Of a DNA stretch of 64,000 bases, positions 19,063-27,663 are shown one piece after another. Within the stretch, counting starts at the first letter, position 1. Each line of letters begins with the position of its first letter. The position numbers and the translations under genes are program-made. The DNA is from Desulfosporosinus acididurans (GTDB lineage Bacteria; Bacillota; Desulfitobacteriia; Desulfitobacteriales; Desulfitobacteriaceae), in NCBI RefSeq assembly GCF_001029285.1, contig NZ_LDZY01000011.1, positions 1-64,000 of the forward strand, given 5' to 3'. A model generated the notes under the pieces. The model saw only the letters and a list, made by a program, of their open reading frames with translations. It had not been told where the DNA came from and ran no database searches.

Positions 19063-20364
19063 TTAACAGCTCTGTTTAGCTGTGTTCAGATACTTCGCAA
19101 CGATTTCCATAGCACAATACTTTCCGCACATGGCACAAGCCGTAGACTTCTCCCGATTGCGAGTGTTTCTGATCTCTTCGGCTCTATGGGGATCAAGGGC
19201 CAGTTCCATCTGCCTCTTCCAGTCCAGTTTCTTTCGGGCCATAGACATTTCCAAATCCCATTGATTGGCTCCTTTCAACCCTTTGCCTAAGTCACCGGCA
19301 TGAGCTGCAATCCGGGCAGCGATGACTCCCTCCCGCACCTGAGCAACACTGGGCACGCCAATATGTTCAGCTGGGGTAACATAACAAAGAAATTCCGCCC
19401 CGGCCCAGGCACTAAGAGCTCCCCCGATAGCCGCATTAATATGGTCATAACCGGCAGCAATATCCGTCAGCAACGGTCCAAACACAAAATACGGTGCTCC
19501 CTTGCAAAGGCTCTTTTGTAACGTAACCGTCGCCTTCACATGATCAAGAGGCATATGCCCAGGTCCTTTAATCATGATTTGGACCCCTGCTTCCCTGGCC
19601 CTCCTGACCAGTTCTCCTAAAATAACCAATTCATGAACCTGGGCTCCATCCAAAGAATCAGCCAGACAACCAGGTCGCATCCCATCAGCCAGACTGAGAG
19701 TTACGTTATATTTCCTGGCAATTTCCAATACCCGATCAAATTGTTCATAAAGAGGATTTTCACATTGATTGGCAATCATCCAGCCGATTAAGTGAGTACC
19801 TCCGTAACTTACCAAGGGATCAAGGCGTCCTTCTTTCTTAGCCCGTTCCACAACCTCCATAGTCGTTGCACAGTGCAAAGCCAGGAAATCAACACCATCG
19901 GCTGCATGTCTCTCAATGACCTCAAACATTTCCTCGACATCCATTTTTACAGTCGAACCGTACTTTTTCCCAGCTTCGGCTATTGCCTGATAAACAGGCA
20001 GTGTTCCAACCGGCACGAAAGCAGAATTTAAGGTTTCTTTACGCATGGTATCAATATCGCCGCTGACACTCAGATCCATGAGAGCATTCGTACCTGCTGC
20101 CAATGCCGTTTTGACCTTTTCAATTTCTTCGCTTATGATAGCTTCACTGCCGTAAAGACCGATACTGGCACTGACCTTAGTCCGCAGTCCCTTCCCAATA
20201 CCTACAGGAACAAGAGTCTTGTGGTTGATATTACCAGGGATGACAATAGTTCCTTCAGCAACTCCCTGCCTGATAAATTCCGGTGCAACGTTCTCGCAAG
20301 CCGCCACCTGCTTCATTTCAGGTGTTATTATTCCTTCACGCGCTTTTGTTAATAAACTCATCAT
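19063..20364 (-). CDS. ThiC-family radical SAM protein, first copy (BzaA/BzaB-like)
   Basis: A 433-residue paralogue of the next gene, roughly half identical to it, with MIKGPGHMPLDHV, GYDHINAAIGGA and the C-terminal cluster motif CAMCGKYC. The MIKGPGH variant (Lys where the usual ThiC and the second copy have Glu, in EGPGH) suggests a divergent substrate pocket. The start is the ATG at 20362-20364, behind GAGG; ATGs one codon later or four codons earlier are possible. It lies 57 bases after the purF-type gene in one operon. Tandem ThiC paralogues are the hallmark of bzaA-bzaB loci, and the B12 riboswitch upstream supports this over thiamine synthesis. Confidence 0.77.
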   Translation of the reverse strand: MMSLLTKAREGIITPEMKQVAACENVAPEFIRQGVAEGTIVIPGNINHKTLVPVGIGKGLRTKVSASIGLYGSEAIISEEIEKVKTALAAGTNALMDLSVSGDIDTMRKETLNSAFVPVGTLPVYQAIAEAGKKYGSTVKMDVEEMFEVIERHAADGVDFLALHCATTMEVVERAKKEGRLDPLVSYGGTHLIGWMIANQCENPLYEQFDRVLEIARKYNVTLSLADGMRPGCLADSLDGAQVHELVILGELVRRAREAGVQIMIKGPGHMPLDHVKATVTLQKSLCKGAPYFVFGPLLTDIAAGYDHINAAIGGALSAWAGAEFLCYVTPAEHIGVPSVAQVREGVIAARIAAHAGDLGKGLKGANQWDLEMSMARKKLDWKRQMELALDPHRAEEIRNTRNREKSTACAMCGKYCAMEIVAKYLNTAKQSC

Positions 20365-20421
20365 TATCTTCCTCATCCTCCCGATAATATATAATGATTT
20401 TCTTTGAATCCCGTTGCATCT

Positions 20422-21822
20422 CTAACCAGTTTCCTGTTTAAAAACAGGAACGTGATATACCCCATCAAAACACGCCGTGCAAAGCTCTTCAGACCGCTGC
20501 AGGACTTGAAGCATTCCTGGCAGACTAAGGTAATGAAGGCTGTCCGCTCCAATCTGAAGCCTAACTTCTTCAACAGTCCGCTGCGCAGCTGCAAGCTCAT
20601 CAACGGACGGAATATCGATACCGTAATAACAAGGAAAGCGTAAGGGCGGAGACGCTGCCAGAAAATGCACTTCTTTAGCGCCTGCTTCTCTGAACATTTG
20701 GATAATTTGGCGGCTGGTGGTTCCCCGAACAAGGGAATCGTCCACAATAACTACCCTTTGCCCTCGAATCACATCGCCAAGAACATTAAATTTCAGCTTG
20801 ACAGCCAGTTCTCGTTCCGTTTGTTCAGGTTTAATAAACGTCCTTCCCATGTACCTGTTTCTAATCAAACCTTCTCGGAAAGGCAGGCCAAGCTGCTCGG
20901 AGTATCCCATAGCCATTGCCGTACCAGACTCGGGAATGGCTATGACTTCGTCCCCAGCCACCGGATGCTCTCTGGCCAACTCTCTGCCAAGATCTCTGCG
21001 GACTGAATTCACAGTTCTGCCATCCAGTACACTGTCCGAACGTGCTAAATAAATGTATTCAAACACGCAAAAGCATTGGCGTCGTCTCGAACAGTTTTGG
21101 ATAAACTCAATCCCCGCTTCGTTGATTATCACACCCTCGCCGGGATTAATCTCCCGAATCACTTCGCCGTTTGCAGCCTCAATAGCGCACGTTTCCGAAG
21201 CTATCATATAACCAACTTCGGAATTTTTCATTTTACCCAAGCATAAGGGGCGCATCCCATGGGGGTCTCGCAAGCCGATTAGACTGTTTTCTGTCAGCAT
21301 GATCAGTGAGTAGGAACCTGATATGTCATTCAGATAGCGTTCCAAGAGTTTCTTAAGCGGGAGATTCCTGTAATGTTCTATAAAACTCAAAAAAACTGCA
21401 CTGTCTAACTTGAGTGATTTAGTTGCTCCCGCTGGTGCCAACCTCTTGTTTAATTGACTTGCATTGGTTATGTTGCCATTATGAGCTACTGCGATACTGC
21501 CCCGTTCATCCTTATAAACCAAAGGTTGAGCGTTTGCTTCCGAACTATCACAGCTGGTTGAATATCTCACATGTCCAATGGCGGCATTTCCCTTTAAGTT
21601 TTCAATAAGATCCTTATTAAAAACTTCTGTAACCAAGCCCATTTTCTTATGTAATCTAAGTTCCTTCCCATCGGAAACGGCTATCCCTGCGCTTTCCTCT
21701 CCTCGATGCTGCAGTGCAATAAGTCCATAATAAGTTTTCAGAGCAACACTCTTACCTGGAGCGTAAATACCGAAAACACCACACTCGTCACGGGGTTTGT
21801 CATGAAGTTCCCACGGAAACAT
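20422..21822 (-). CDS. purF: Amidophosphoribosyltransferase (PurF family)
   Basis: Makes 5-phosphoribosylamine from PRPP and glutamine, the first step towards 5-aminoimidazole ribotide. The 466-residue protein has a 13-residue propeptide before the catalytic Cys14 (DECGVFGIY), an N-terminal Ntn glutaminase domain (HRGEESAG, HNGNITN) and a PRPP-binding loop VVIVDDSLVRGTTS in the phosphoribosyltransferase domain. Cysteines in QCFCVFEYIY, PCYYGID and LCTACFDG match the structural [4Fe-4S] ligands of Bacillus-type PurF. Start supported by GGGAGG. It is the first gene behind a cobalamin riboswitch and not in a purine operon, so it probably feeds AIR to the two ThiC-like enzymes. Whether it is the cell's only PurF is unknown. 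Confidence 0.92.
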   Translation of the reverse strand: MFPWELHDKPRDECGVFGIYAPGKSVALKTYYGLIALQHRGEESAGIAVSDGKELRLHKKMGLVTEVFNKDLIENLKGNAAIGHVRYSTSCDSSEANAQPLVYKDERGSIAVAHNGNITNASQLNKRLAPAGATKSLKLDSAVFLSFIEHYRNLPLKKLLERYLNDISGSYSLIMLTENSLIGLRDPHGMRPLCLGKMKNSEVGYMIASETCAIEAANGEVIREINPGEGVIINEAGIEFIQNCSRRRQCFCVFEYIYLARSDSVLDGRTVNSVRRDLGRELAREHPVAGDEVIAIPESGTAMAMGYSEQLGLPFREGLIRNRYMGRTFIKPEQTERELAVKLKFNVLGDVIRGQRVVIVDDSLVRGTTSRQIIQMFREAGAKEVHFLAASPPLRFPCYYGIDIPSVDELAAAQRTVEEVRLQIGADSLHYLSLPGMLQVLQRSEELCTACFDGVYHVPVFKQETG

Positions 21823-21874
21823 TCTTTTCGCCTCCCTCGAAATCAGTCACCCTTCAAATTAGCAGCGTTTAAAA

Positions 21875-21911
21875 CAAAAAATCCGCAACTCACTAAGAGC
21901 GCGGATTTTTC
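21875..21911 (-). terminator. Riboswitch-controlled intrinsic terminator before purF
   Basis: On the minus strand AAAAATCCGC (21901-21910) pairs with GCGGATTTTTT (21875-21885), and the T run is contiguous with the second arm. It lies between the cobalamin riboswitch and the purF start, as expected for a transcriptional off-switch. Confidence 0.88.
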
Positions 21912-21957
21912 CATCATCCTCACCTAAATCGACTTAAACACGAAGCCGACAGATAGA

Positions 21958-22106
21958 ATTTACAGGCAGGTCTCCTGACTCTGGTTCATAGCTTCCTTGC
22001 CCCCTTCCTCCCTATAGAGTGGTTGCGGCAATAGCTCCCCATTACAGTGGCGGGTCCGTCCGGGACTTACACCCGGTTCCCTATTCTCCCTCATTGGGCA
22101 CCTGTA
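21958..22106 (-). promoter_or_regulatory. Cobalamin (adenosylcobalamin) riboswitch
   Basis: Read on the minus strand, the segment begins ACAGGTGCCC and contains GAATAGGGAACCGGGTG, GTCCCGGACGGACCCGCC followed by ACTGTAAT, and ends AGTCAGGAGACCTGCCTGT. These are the conserved core blocks of the cobalamin riboswitch in the right order, with P1 closed by ACAGG/CCTGT. A terminator follows 47 bases later and then purF, so B12 should turn the operon off. Confidence 0.95.
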
Positions 22107-22119
22107 AAAATATGTTTAT

Positions 22120-22665
22120 TTACAGTTGATAATACTTAAGAAAACAGAATCTGTCAAGTACAAACTTACACCGAGCTAAATATTCTTCACGGATTTTGGG
22201 GTCATCGCTTGATCTTTCCCACTCTTCTATTGCCTTATTCAACACTGGGTCTTGCACAGCAATCTCCTCCAAAGTATTAAATATTTCCTCGTCCTCGGAA
22301 CCTTCTAACAAAAATAACCATCTCACTAATCCGTCTTCCCTTGGGCTTATAAGTTATTCTCTCCATTTTACAAGAAGTTTAGGCAGTTCCATGAAATGGA
22401 TTTCCAGAGCATCGGAAAGTTCAAATCCCTCATCCTTTTCGAAAAGGCGAAATACGCTATGATAATTTCTAGTCTCTCTTACAAAGTTAAAATCCAAAAT
22501 ATTGATCGTTATTGTTTTAGCTAACTCCTTATAACCCATCCCTTCCTGCATTTGGAGGGCGTACATTTTGGCCCAGTAATATAGTGTCCTCCGTTCCATG
22601 TCATGTTTGTTTGCCAGCTGAATTTCGATATTAATTTGAATTCCTTCGTCGGTAACGGCATAAAC
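22120..22665 (-). pseudogene. Broken Rpn/PD-(D/E)XK transposase-like nuclease gene
   Basis: Two fragments in different frames make the middle and C-terminal parts of one protein. The first (22354-22665) reads VYAVTDEGIQINIEIQLANK, then LYYWAKMYALQMQEGMGYKEL and IHFMELPKL, typical of Rpn nucleases with the IEIQ catalytic motif. The second (22120-22326) reads LEEIAVQDPVLNKAIEEW. A frameshift near 22330-22350 separates them, and an in-frame stop lies just upstream of 22660, so the N-terminus is missing. It is beside the riboswitch but unrelated to it. Confidence 0.75.
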
Positions 22666-22719
22666 TTAGCCGTACTATAGCTGATTTTGAATTAGATTCC
22701 TGAAAAACGATTTATGAAG

Positions 22720-24198
22720 CTATTTTATATACTCCGCCCATTTATTTTCATCAATGTCCATGAATTTTGCTCTCGTAAAATGCTGCTTCTGATCAAAAGG
22801 AACAGTACAGTCAAAGATTGCCTTGCAGGCGATGCCAACATCGCGGATGCTTGATGAAAATTCAGGTGTACTTGAAGGATCTAATGGATGACAGCGAACC
22901 CCTGGAATAAAGATGGCATCTTCATTGCCCTGAAATCTCGTGGTCATTGCCCACATGACGTCATTCATATCAAATATATCAACATCTTCATCAACCAAAA
23001 AGACATGTTTAAGTTCACTAAAGGCTGAGAAAGCGAGGAGAGCAGCCTGTCTCTGACGTCCTTCATCACTTTGAACGCTCTTTTTAAACTGGATAATAAT
23101 AACGTATTTACCATTTCCGCAGGGCGGAGCATAGACATTCTGTAATCTGCCAGGCATCGCACGGTCAATCATTTGAAAGATACTTGCTTCCGTAGGAATG
23201 CCTGCCATAGATCGATGTTCCTCGCTCGGTCCGATACAAGATTGCATTATTGGATTAACACGATGAGTCACTGCTTTAACTTTAATGACAGGAACATCCT
23301 TGGCCTCACCTGTATATCCTGGGAATTCCGGCATCGCCTTTCCTGTATTGGTGTTTTGGTCCTCTCTCACCGTAACATTAGGAAGCAGTTCACCTTCAAT
23401 GACATATTCTGCATTGGCAATACAATTTTCATTAATTGTAAGACATTTTGTCAATTCCACGGGGCTATTACGCAGTGCTCCAGCAATATCCAGTTCATTA
23501 AAACCAAGAGGTGTTGTAGGCGGCTCAAAGCAGGAAGCGATTTCAATAGCCGGATCTACACCAATGCTTATGGAGATTGGCAGTGGTTTGCCCATCGCTT
23601 CTGCTTTTTCACGAAAAACACCTAAATGGCGGGCACCGGGAGTAAAGAACATGCTTATTTCATCTTTAGACTGTATGCAAAGGCGATGAATTGTAATATC
23701 GCTATCCCCATTCTCAGGATCGCTTGCATAACACATACCCAAGGTAATATAAGGGCCGGCATCCTCTTCAGTATTAGTAGGTGCAGGCACTAACTTTCTC
23801 AAATCAAAACCCGGCTCATCAGCATAATGAATAACTTCTTGACACTTTGCATCGTTTTTGTCAATGACAATCGGCGGTATAGGATTTTTTACTGCCATCA
23901 TCAAATGATAGCCTAATTTTTTCGGGTCCGCATCCAGAAGCAATCCAACACGTTTTCTGCTGGCTAATAGGCCAATAGCTACTCGAGCATTATCGAACCC
24001 CTTGATGTTATTAAAAATCATCGCAGGGCCTTCTTTTGTGGGTCTCATTACAGTTCCACCTGAACCTACATGGCGATAAACTCCTGATAACTCAGCATGG
24101 GGATCAACTTCGATATCTGTCTCAATGAGCTGTCCGGGAACGGTCTCCAATAGTTCTAAAGCCGATCTTAAATCATTAACCTGTTTTTTCCTCGACAT
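22720..24198 (-). CDS. UbiD-family decarboxylase (prenylated-FMN dependent)
   Basis: A 492-residue UbiD-family enzyme, which reversibly decarboxylates aromatic or unsaturated acids using prenylated FMN made by UbiX. Family features include VGSGGTVMRPTKEGPAMIF, the TITIHRL segment, an EFPGYTGEAK segment with Glu/Arg near the cofactor site, and MWAMTTRF before a C-terminal LDPSS motif. The ATG at 24196-24198 follows GGGAGG; a longer reading of 26 extra residues lacks a ribosome binding site. It is divergent in sequence from the shdC copy at 25978-27411 and is not its duplicate. The substrate is unknown. The nearby ubiX gene could supply its cofactor. Confidence 0.9.
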   Translation of the reverse strand: MSRKKQVNDLRSALELLETVPGQLIETDIEVDPHAELSGVYRHVGSGGTVMRPTKEGPAMIFNNIKGFDNARVAIGLLASRKRVGLLLDADPKKLGYHLMMAVKNPIPPIVIDKNDAKCQEVIHYADEPGFDLRKLVPAPTNTEEDAGPYITLGMCYASDPENGDSDITIHRLCIQSKDEISMFFTPGARHLGVFREKAEAMGKPLPISISIGVDPAIEIASCFEPPTTPLGFNELDIAGALRNSPVELTKCLTINENCIANAEYVIEGELLPNVTVREDQNTNTGKAMPEFPGYTGEAKDVPVIKVKAVTHRVNPIMQSCIGPSEEHRSMAGIPTEASIFQMIDRAMPGRLQNVYAPPCGNGKYVIIIQFKKSVQSDEGRQRQAALLAFSAFSELKHVFLVDEDVDIFDMNDVMWAMTTRFQGNEDAIFIPGVRCHPLDPSSTPEFSSSIRDVGIACKAIFDCTVPFDQKQHFTRAKFMDIDENKWAEYIK

Positions 24199-24444
24199 TG
24201 ATATTCCTCCCTTGTTATTTCTATTATATACCGCTTTTAAGTTCATTAAGAAAATAGCCCAATATCTGCAACTCAAAAATGTCTCTTCAAAAGATCAGAG
24301 CAAAGTATCCAGGATATGTAGATATATATAAATTCGAAAACGAAAGGTTTCACTTCCTTTCTCATATGACAAACCAGCTTCGTTTGCTTTCAAATGCTAT
24401 TTTCTCGTCTCTGAGTCGACTTTGGAGAAGTGATGAACTGTACT

Positions 24445-24512
24445 GCTAAGTGAACTCGTTCAGCTAAAACTAACATCGGGGCTTCAGATACGATAATGTC
24501 CAGTGGACATTA
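24445..24512. repeat. Copy 1 of a dispersed element, next to a palindrome
   Basis: 24449-24469 carries AGTGAACTCGTTCAGCTAAA, identical to 34841-34860, and the similarity continues weakly through GGGGCTTCAG. It runs into a perfect 21-base palindrome (ATAATGTCC-AGT-GGACATTAT, 24492-24512). The rest of 24199-24509 shows no gene. Confidence 0.55.
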
Positions 24513-24770
24513 TTGCCGAGCCGCTTTTATCACCATTTTATATATTTTATTGTAATCCTCACCTATATTCTGTGGCAAAAGCGAGAACAAAAGCACTTTT
24601 AGCTCCGTTAGATTATTGGCTCTACATTTTTCGTACTGTTGTATCTCTTTCAACTCGTCATCAATATCCTCAATCAGTTCAGAACTATAGTTTGCACAAC
24701 TTTCATTTTTCGGTTCTAAATTTCCTAATAATTCTTCCCGTCGCATTATAAGAATTTCCGAACGAGTCAT
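24510..24770 (-). CDS. Hypothetical 86-residue acidic protein
   Basis: A small soluble protein with AAGGAAGT before its ATG. It is rich in Glu, Leu and Asn, mostly helical by appearance (SSELIEDIDDELKEIQQYEK), with two cysteines and no membrane segment. The stop codon overlaps a perfect palindrome that may end its transcript. I do not recognise it. It is transcribed towards the UbiD gene, on the same strand, with 311 bases between them. Confidence 0.5.
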   Translation of the reverse strand: MTRSEILIMRREELLGNLEPKNESCANYSSELIEDIDDELKEIQQYEKCRANNLTELKVLLFSLLPQNIGEDYNKIYKMVIKAARQ

Positions 24771-25058
24771 TCAAATACTTCCTTTCTATACCTTGTTAAA
24801 CTTAAGCAGTGATAACCTGTTCAAAAATTGTTTTTTTCAAAGATTAAATTTCAAATTTAATCTTTCTGCCATTCAATTTACGACACGTAAAATCCAAACT
24901 TTGTAATATTCGAATTAACTTAGCTTTCATAATAAAGAAAAGTATCTTAGACATTGCGTTCGTAGATACTTTTCTTCTATACGAATTGCGACACCAATGT
25001 TTTGAAATGAACTTTAATAAAATTGGTCGTAAACCGCGTAATCTGTCTGCAGGTTGAT

Positions 25059-25625
25059 TTATTTTCCCTCGCCGGCCCAAGGCTTAAAACCACTGTGTTC
25101 AAGCCCAAACTGCCTTAATATCTTGCCAGTTATATGATTTATCTGATCGTGGATCGTCTGGGGATAATTGTAGAACGTCAAGACCGGTGGAATAATTGTA
25201 CATCCCAAATCAGCTGCTGCAAGGAGGTTTTTTAAATGAATCCTGTTAAAAGGAGCTTCTCTTGGGACGAGAACAATACGACGGTTCTCCTTAAGGCATA
25301 CATCGGCCGCCCTGACAAGTAAATTATCTGCATACCCCTGGACAACAGCGGACAGGGTCTTCATGCTGCAAGGAATAATAATCATGCCGTCAGTCGTAAA
25401 GGAACCACTGGCAATTGATGCTGCCATGTTTTTAACGTCATAATAATAATCGGCCATTGCTATTAACTCTTCCATTTTCCAATCAGTTTCAAGGCTTAAC
25501 GTCTTCTGAGCTCCGTCCGATATTACCAAATGAGTCTCACACTCGGGTTGAGACTGAAGTGCCCTTAATAATTCAACCCCCAGTATAGCCCCGCTGGCTC
25601 CAGATATCCCAACGATTATCTTCAT
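25059..25625 (-). CDS. ubiX: Flavin prenyltransferase UbiX
   Basis: Attaches a dimethylallyl group to FMN, making the prenylated FMN that UbiD-family decarboxylases need. The 188-residue protein opens with the flavoprotein signature MKIIVGISGASGAILGVELL and has the GSFTTDGMIIIPCSMKTLS and VPREAPFNRIHLKNLL segments of the family. The ATG at 25623-25625 follows AAGGGAGGTAATTATA; an upstream reading that adds 38 residues has no support. It follows shdD by about 120 bases in the same orientation. With shdC and shdD it forms the B, C, D set of non-oxidative hydroxyaryl acid decarboxylases, though in the order C-D-B. Confidence 0.93.
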   Translation of the reverse strand: MKIIVGISGASGAILGVELLRALQSQPECETHLVISDGAQKTLSLETDWKMEELIAMADYYYDVKNMAASIASGSFTTDGMIIIPCSMKTLSAVVQGYADNLLVRAADVCLKENRRIVLVPREAPFNRIHLKNLLAAADLGCTIIPPVLTFYNYPQTIHDQINHITGKILRQFGLEHSGFKPWAGEGK

Positions 25626-25748
25626 TATAATTACCTCCCTTCTCGGTTGATCTGGTTCCATAAGAAATATATCTATTTTAACCATCTTGTTTAGTAGTGG
25701 GGATACCTCTTCAACATTAACTAATAATGCTTCAAACAAACTATCAAG

Positions 25749-25973
25749 CTACTTCTTAAGGTTTGGTATAGGGGGTATTATCTCAAGTGACGGTATTTCC
25801 TCAGGTTTAATTTTAAATCTCTTATCATACTTAACAGGGTCTGTTATGTCCTCACTTTCAGTCGATCTCCAGGAGAAGTTGCATGTGTTGCAGCTATAGA
25901 CTTCCCATACATTACCGACTGGAGATTGGACCATTAAGTCGACCGTGTCCGAATCACATCTTGGACAAATCAT
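25749..25973 (-). CDS. shdD: Hydroxyaryl acid decarboxylase subunit D (zinc-ribbon)
   Basis: A 74-residue small subunit of the VdcD/BsdD/ShdD family that accompanies UbiD-type phenolic acid decarboxylases. It has two CXXC motifs (ICPRCDS near residues 3-6 and CNTCNFSWRSTE near 28-31), which should bind one zinc, and the family's WEVYSC and FKIKPEEI segments. It starts four bases after the shdC stop region and precedes ubiX. A truncated copy lies at 58394-58590. Confidence 0.9.
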   Translation of the reverse strand: MICPRCDSDTVDLMVQSPVGNVWEVYSCNTCNFSWRSTESEDITDPVKYDKRFKIKPEEIPSLEIIPPIPNLKK

Positions 25974-25977
25974 GTCA

Positions 25978-26460
25978 TTACCTCCCTCCCATATTTCTGA
26001 CAGTGTTTTTCAGATAGTTGGTCCAATAGTCAGTTTTTACGGGCACATCCAAAAGTTCGGTTTCTCTTCCTACATCTGGGGCAACCGGGGTAGTGGCATC
26101 GATTATAAGCTTGGTGTGCATCCCGGCCGGTTCTGATGATGGATCCAGCGGCATGCCAGGTGCCCATGGTATGAGGATCACGTCTTTGGAAGGCCGAACT
26201 CTGGTAGTTAAGGCCCACATGACCTGCGGCAGGTTAAATGGGTCAACAAATTCGTCCACAATGATGACTATTTTGGAATAGGGCATACCGTGGGGCGTTG
26301 ACAAGAGCCTCATGGCCACGGCCTTGCCATATCCGCCTAACCGTGATTTAGTGGAGACAATTACCCCAATTCCGTGCGTGTACATGGCATTAACAGCTAC
26401 TACTTCGGGAAAATACCCTTTTTGAGCTGCCTGTATAGGTGGAAATACTTGGATTGGCAT
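25978..26460 (-). CDS. shdC: UbiD-family decarboxylase ShdC, C-terminal part of split gene
   Basis: The 160-residue C-terminal third of a ShdC/BsdC-type decarboxylase, with FPEVVAVNAMYTHGIGV, GGYGKAVAMRLLST and MWALTTRVRPSKDV. It begins with an ATG that follows the UAA of the N-terminal part immediately, in the same frame. The first 20 residues (MPIQVFPPIQAAQKGY) do not match the intact relative, where the stretch reads NTSIPLYRQLKRD. A LYRQLKK reading lies in another frame here, so two compensating indels probably scrambled this segment. It could be translated by reinitiation, or the gene may be dead. Confidence 0.8.
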   Translation of the reverse strand: MPIQVFPPIQAAQKGYFPEVVAVNAMYTHGIGVIVSTKSRLGGYGKAVAMRLLSTPHGMPYSKIVIIVDEFVDPFNLPQVMWALTTRVRPSKDVILIPWAPGMPLDPSSEPAGMHTKLIIDATTPVAPDVGRETELLDVPVKTDYWTNYLKNTVRNMGGR

Positions 26461-27411
26461 TTAAAGGGCCATTAGATAATCAATCTCTGTCCAGGGCATG
26501 CCCAGATAGAGATTTTCAAATATGGGATTGGCTCTATGGGTAATGGTATGAATTTTGATCTCTGGCTGGAGTCTGGCTCCGGAATAACTACCCGGGAACT
26601 CGCCAAAAGGTCCTTCAATATGTCTTTCTCTGGGTATGATGTACCCTTCCAGGATTATTTCGCTGCGGGCAGGGATATCAAGGCCAGCCGCTTCACTTTT
26701 GGTAAGCTCGATTGGTTCTCCTTTCAGTGCTCCAGCAAAGGCATATTCCGATTGAACGTATTCAATTGGAGTACTGGCCATAAAGCTGAGAACGGGATCA
26801 TTGCCCAGGCAAATCGCAATAGGCAGCGGTTGATTCAGTTCTTCCGCCTTCCTTAAATGAATTGCGATGTCATGGAAAGGCAACGGTTGAATACTCAGCC
26901 GGTCTTTTCCTTGGACTTGAATTCTGTATATCCCTACATTTTCTTTATCAACGTTGTCAGGCTCATCCAGATCTTTGCTGACGACTAAGGCTTTGGATAG
27001 ATAGAACCCGCCATCAAATTTGTTAATACGAAACAGGGGAAGCAATTCAAAAAGGTTGATCCCCTCCGTGATTTTGATTTCTTTGCAGGGAGCATCCTTA
27101 ACCCATACGGGTTTTACCGGATAGTCAGACCATAATTTATCGAGAGTAAAAAATTGATCCTGTATGGAGGTATTCTTAGGCAAGCCGAGCATGAGTGCAT
27201 GGTTCTGCCACGAACCATGCACATTTAAAACCACACTGTTTTTATATCCAGTTACCTTTTCCACCAGCACAGCTGGGCCGTTATCCAAATTGGGAGCAGC
27301 CCTTCCTATGGCGCTTAAATCTGGTTCCGGCATAAGCTCTTCTTCTATTCTTACTAACTGGTTTTCTTGCTCCAAGAGGGCTAGAAATTCACGTAAATCT
27401 TTATAAGCCAC
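26461..27411 (-). CDS. shdC: UbiD-family decarboxylase ShdC, N-terminal part of split gene
   Basis: The N-terminal 316 residues of a ShdC/BsdC-type non-oxidative hydroxyaryl acid decarboxylase (normally about 475). The GTG start at 27411 gives the family N-terminus (AYKDLREFLALLEQ). It contains the prenylated-FMN site region (VGIYRIQVQGKDRL, ERHIEGPFGEFPGSYSGA) and stops with UAA after DYLMAL. The rest continues directly as a separate frame. A second partial copy at 58587-59207 covers the break without a stop. Upstream, 252 bases separate it from the transporter gene; these hold a perfect hairpin but no gene. Confidence 0.85.
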   Translation of the reverse strand: MAYKDLREFLALLEQENQLVRIEEELMPEPDLSAIGRAAPNLDNGPAVLVEKVTGYKNSVVLNVHGSWQNHALMLGLPKNTSIQDQFFTLDKLWSDYPVKPVWVKDAPCKEIKITEGINLFELLPLFRINKFDGGFYLSKALVVSKDLDEPDNVDKENVGIYRIQVQGKDRLSIQPLPFHDIAIHLRKAEELNQPLPIAICLGNDPVLSFMASTPIEYVQSEYAFAGALKGEPIELTKSEAAGLDIPARSEIILEGYIIPRERHIEGPFGEFPGSYSGARLQPEIKIHTITHRANPIFENLYLGMPWTEIDYLMAL

Positions 27412-27486
27412 ACTATCACTTCTTTCAAGATCGATTATGAAATCAGTTTTCCCAAGAAACAAATCTTGAATATTAATTCAGAAATG

Positions 27487-27514
27487 CCGGGCAACGGGTT
27501 TCTACCCGTTGCCC
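27487..27514. other. Perfect hairpin upstream of shdC
   Basis: GGGCAACGGGT and ACCCGTTGCCC form an 11-base-pair perfect stem with a four-base loop. No T run follows on either strand, so it is not an ordinary intrinsic terminator. It could be an mRNA-stabilising or regulatory hairpin ahead of shdC. Confidence 0.6.
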
Positions 27515-27663
27515 CAAGCATAAGGGGGATTAAGGTTTTTGAGTTCGAACATTATACCGTGCGCATTAAAACAAACCTTTCTTATCACACATGTATTATT
27601 TACTCTGTGATCTGGAGAGGTACCCATTACCTTCCCGGTAACATCTTTAAGGGAACAAAGAAA

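Noticed and set aside
17763-20364. The two ThiC-like genes as thiamine biosynthesis genes
   Set aside because: There is no TPP riboswitch or other thiamine gene nearby, and a cobalamin riboswitch controls the operon. Not fully excluded; a tree would settle it.
24844-25080. 78-residue frame after ubiX
   Set aside because: It overlaps the ubiX 3' end, has no ribosome binding site and its composition looks like untranslated AT-rich DNA.
27487-27514. Hairpin upstream of shdC as an intrinsic terminator
   Set aside because: No T run follows on either strand, so it is listed only as a hairpin.
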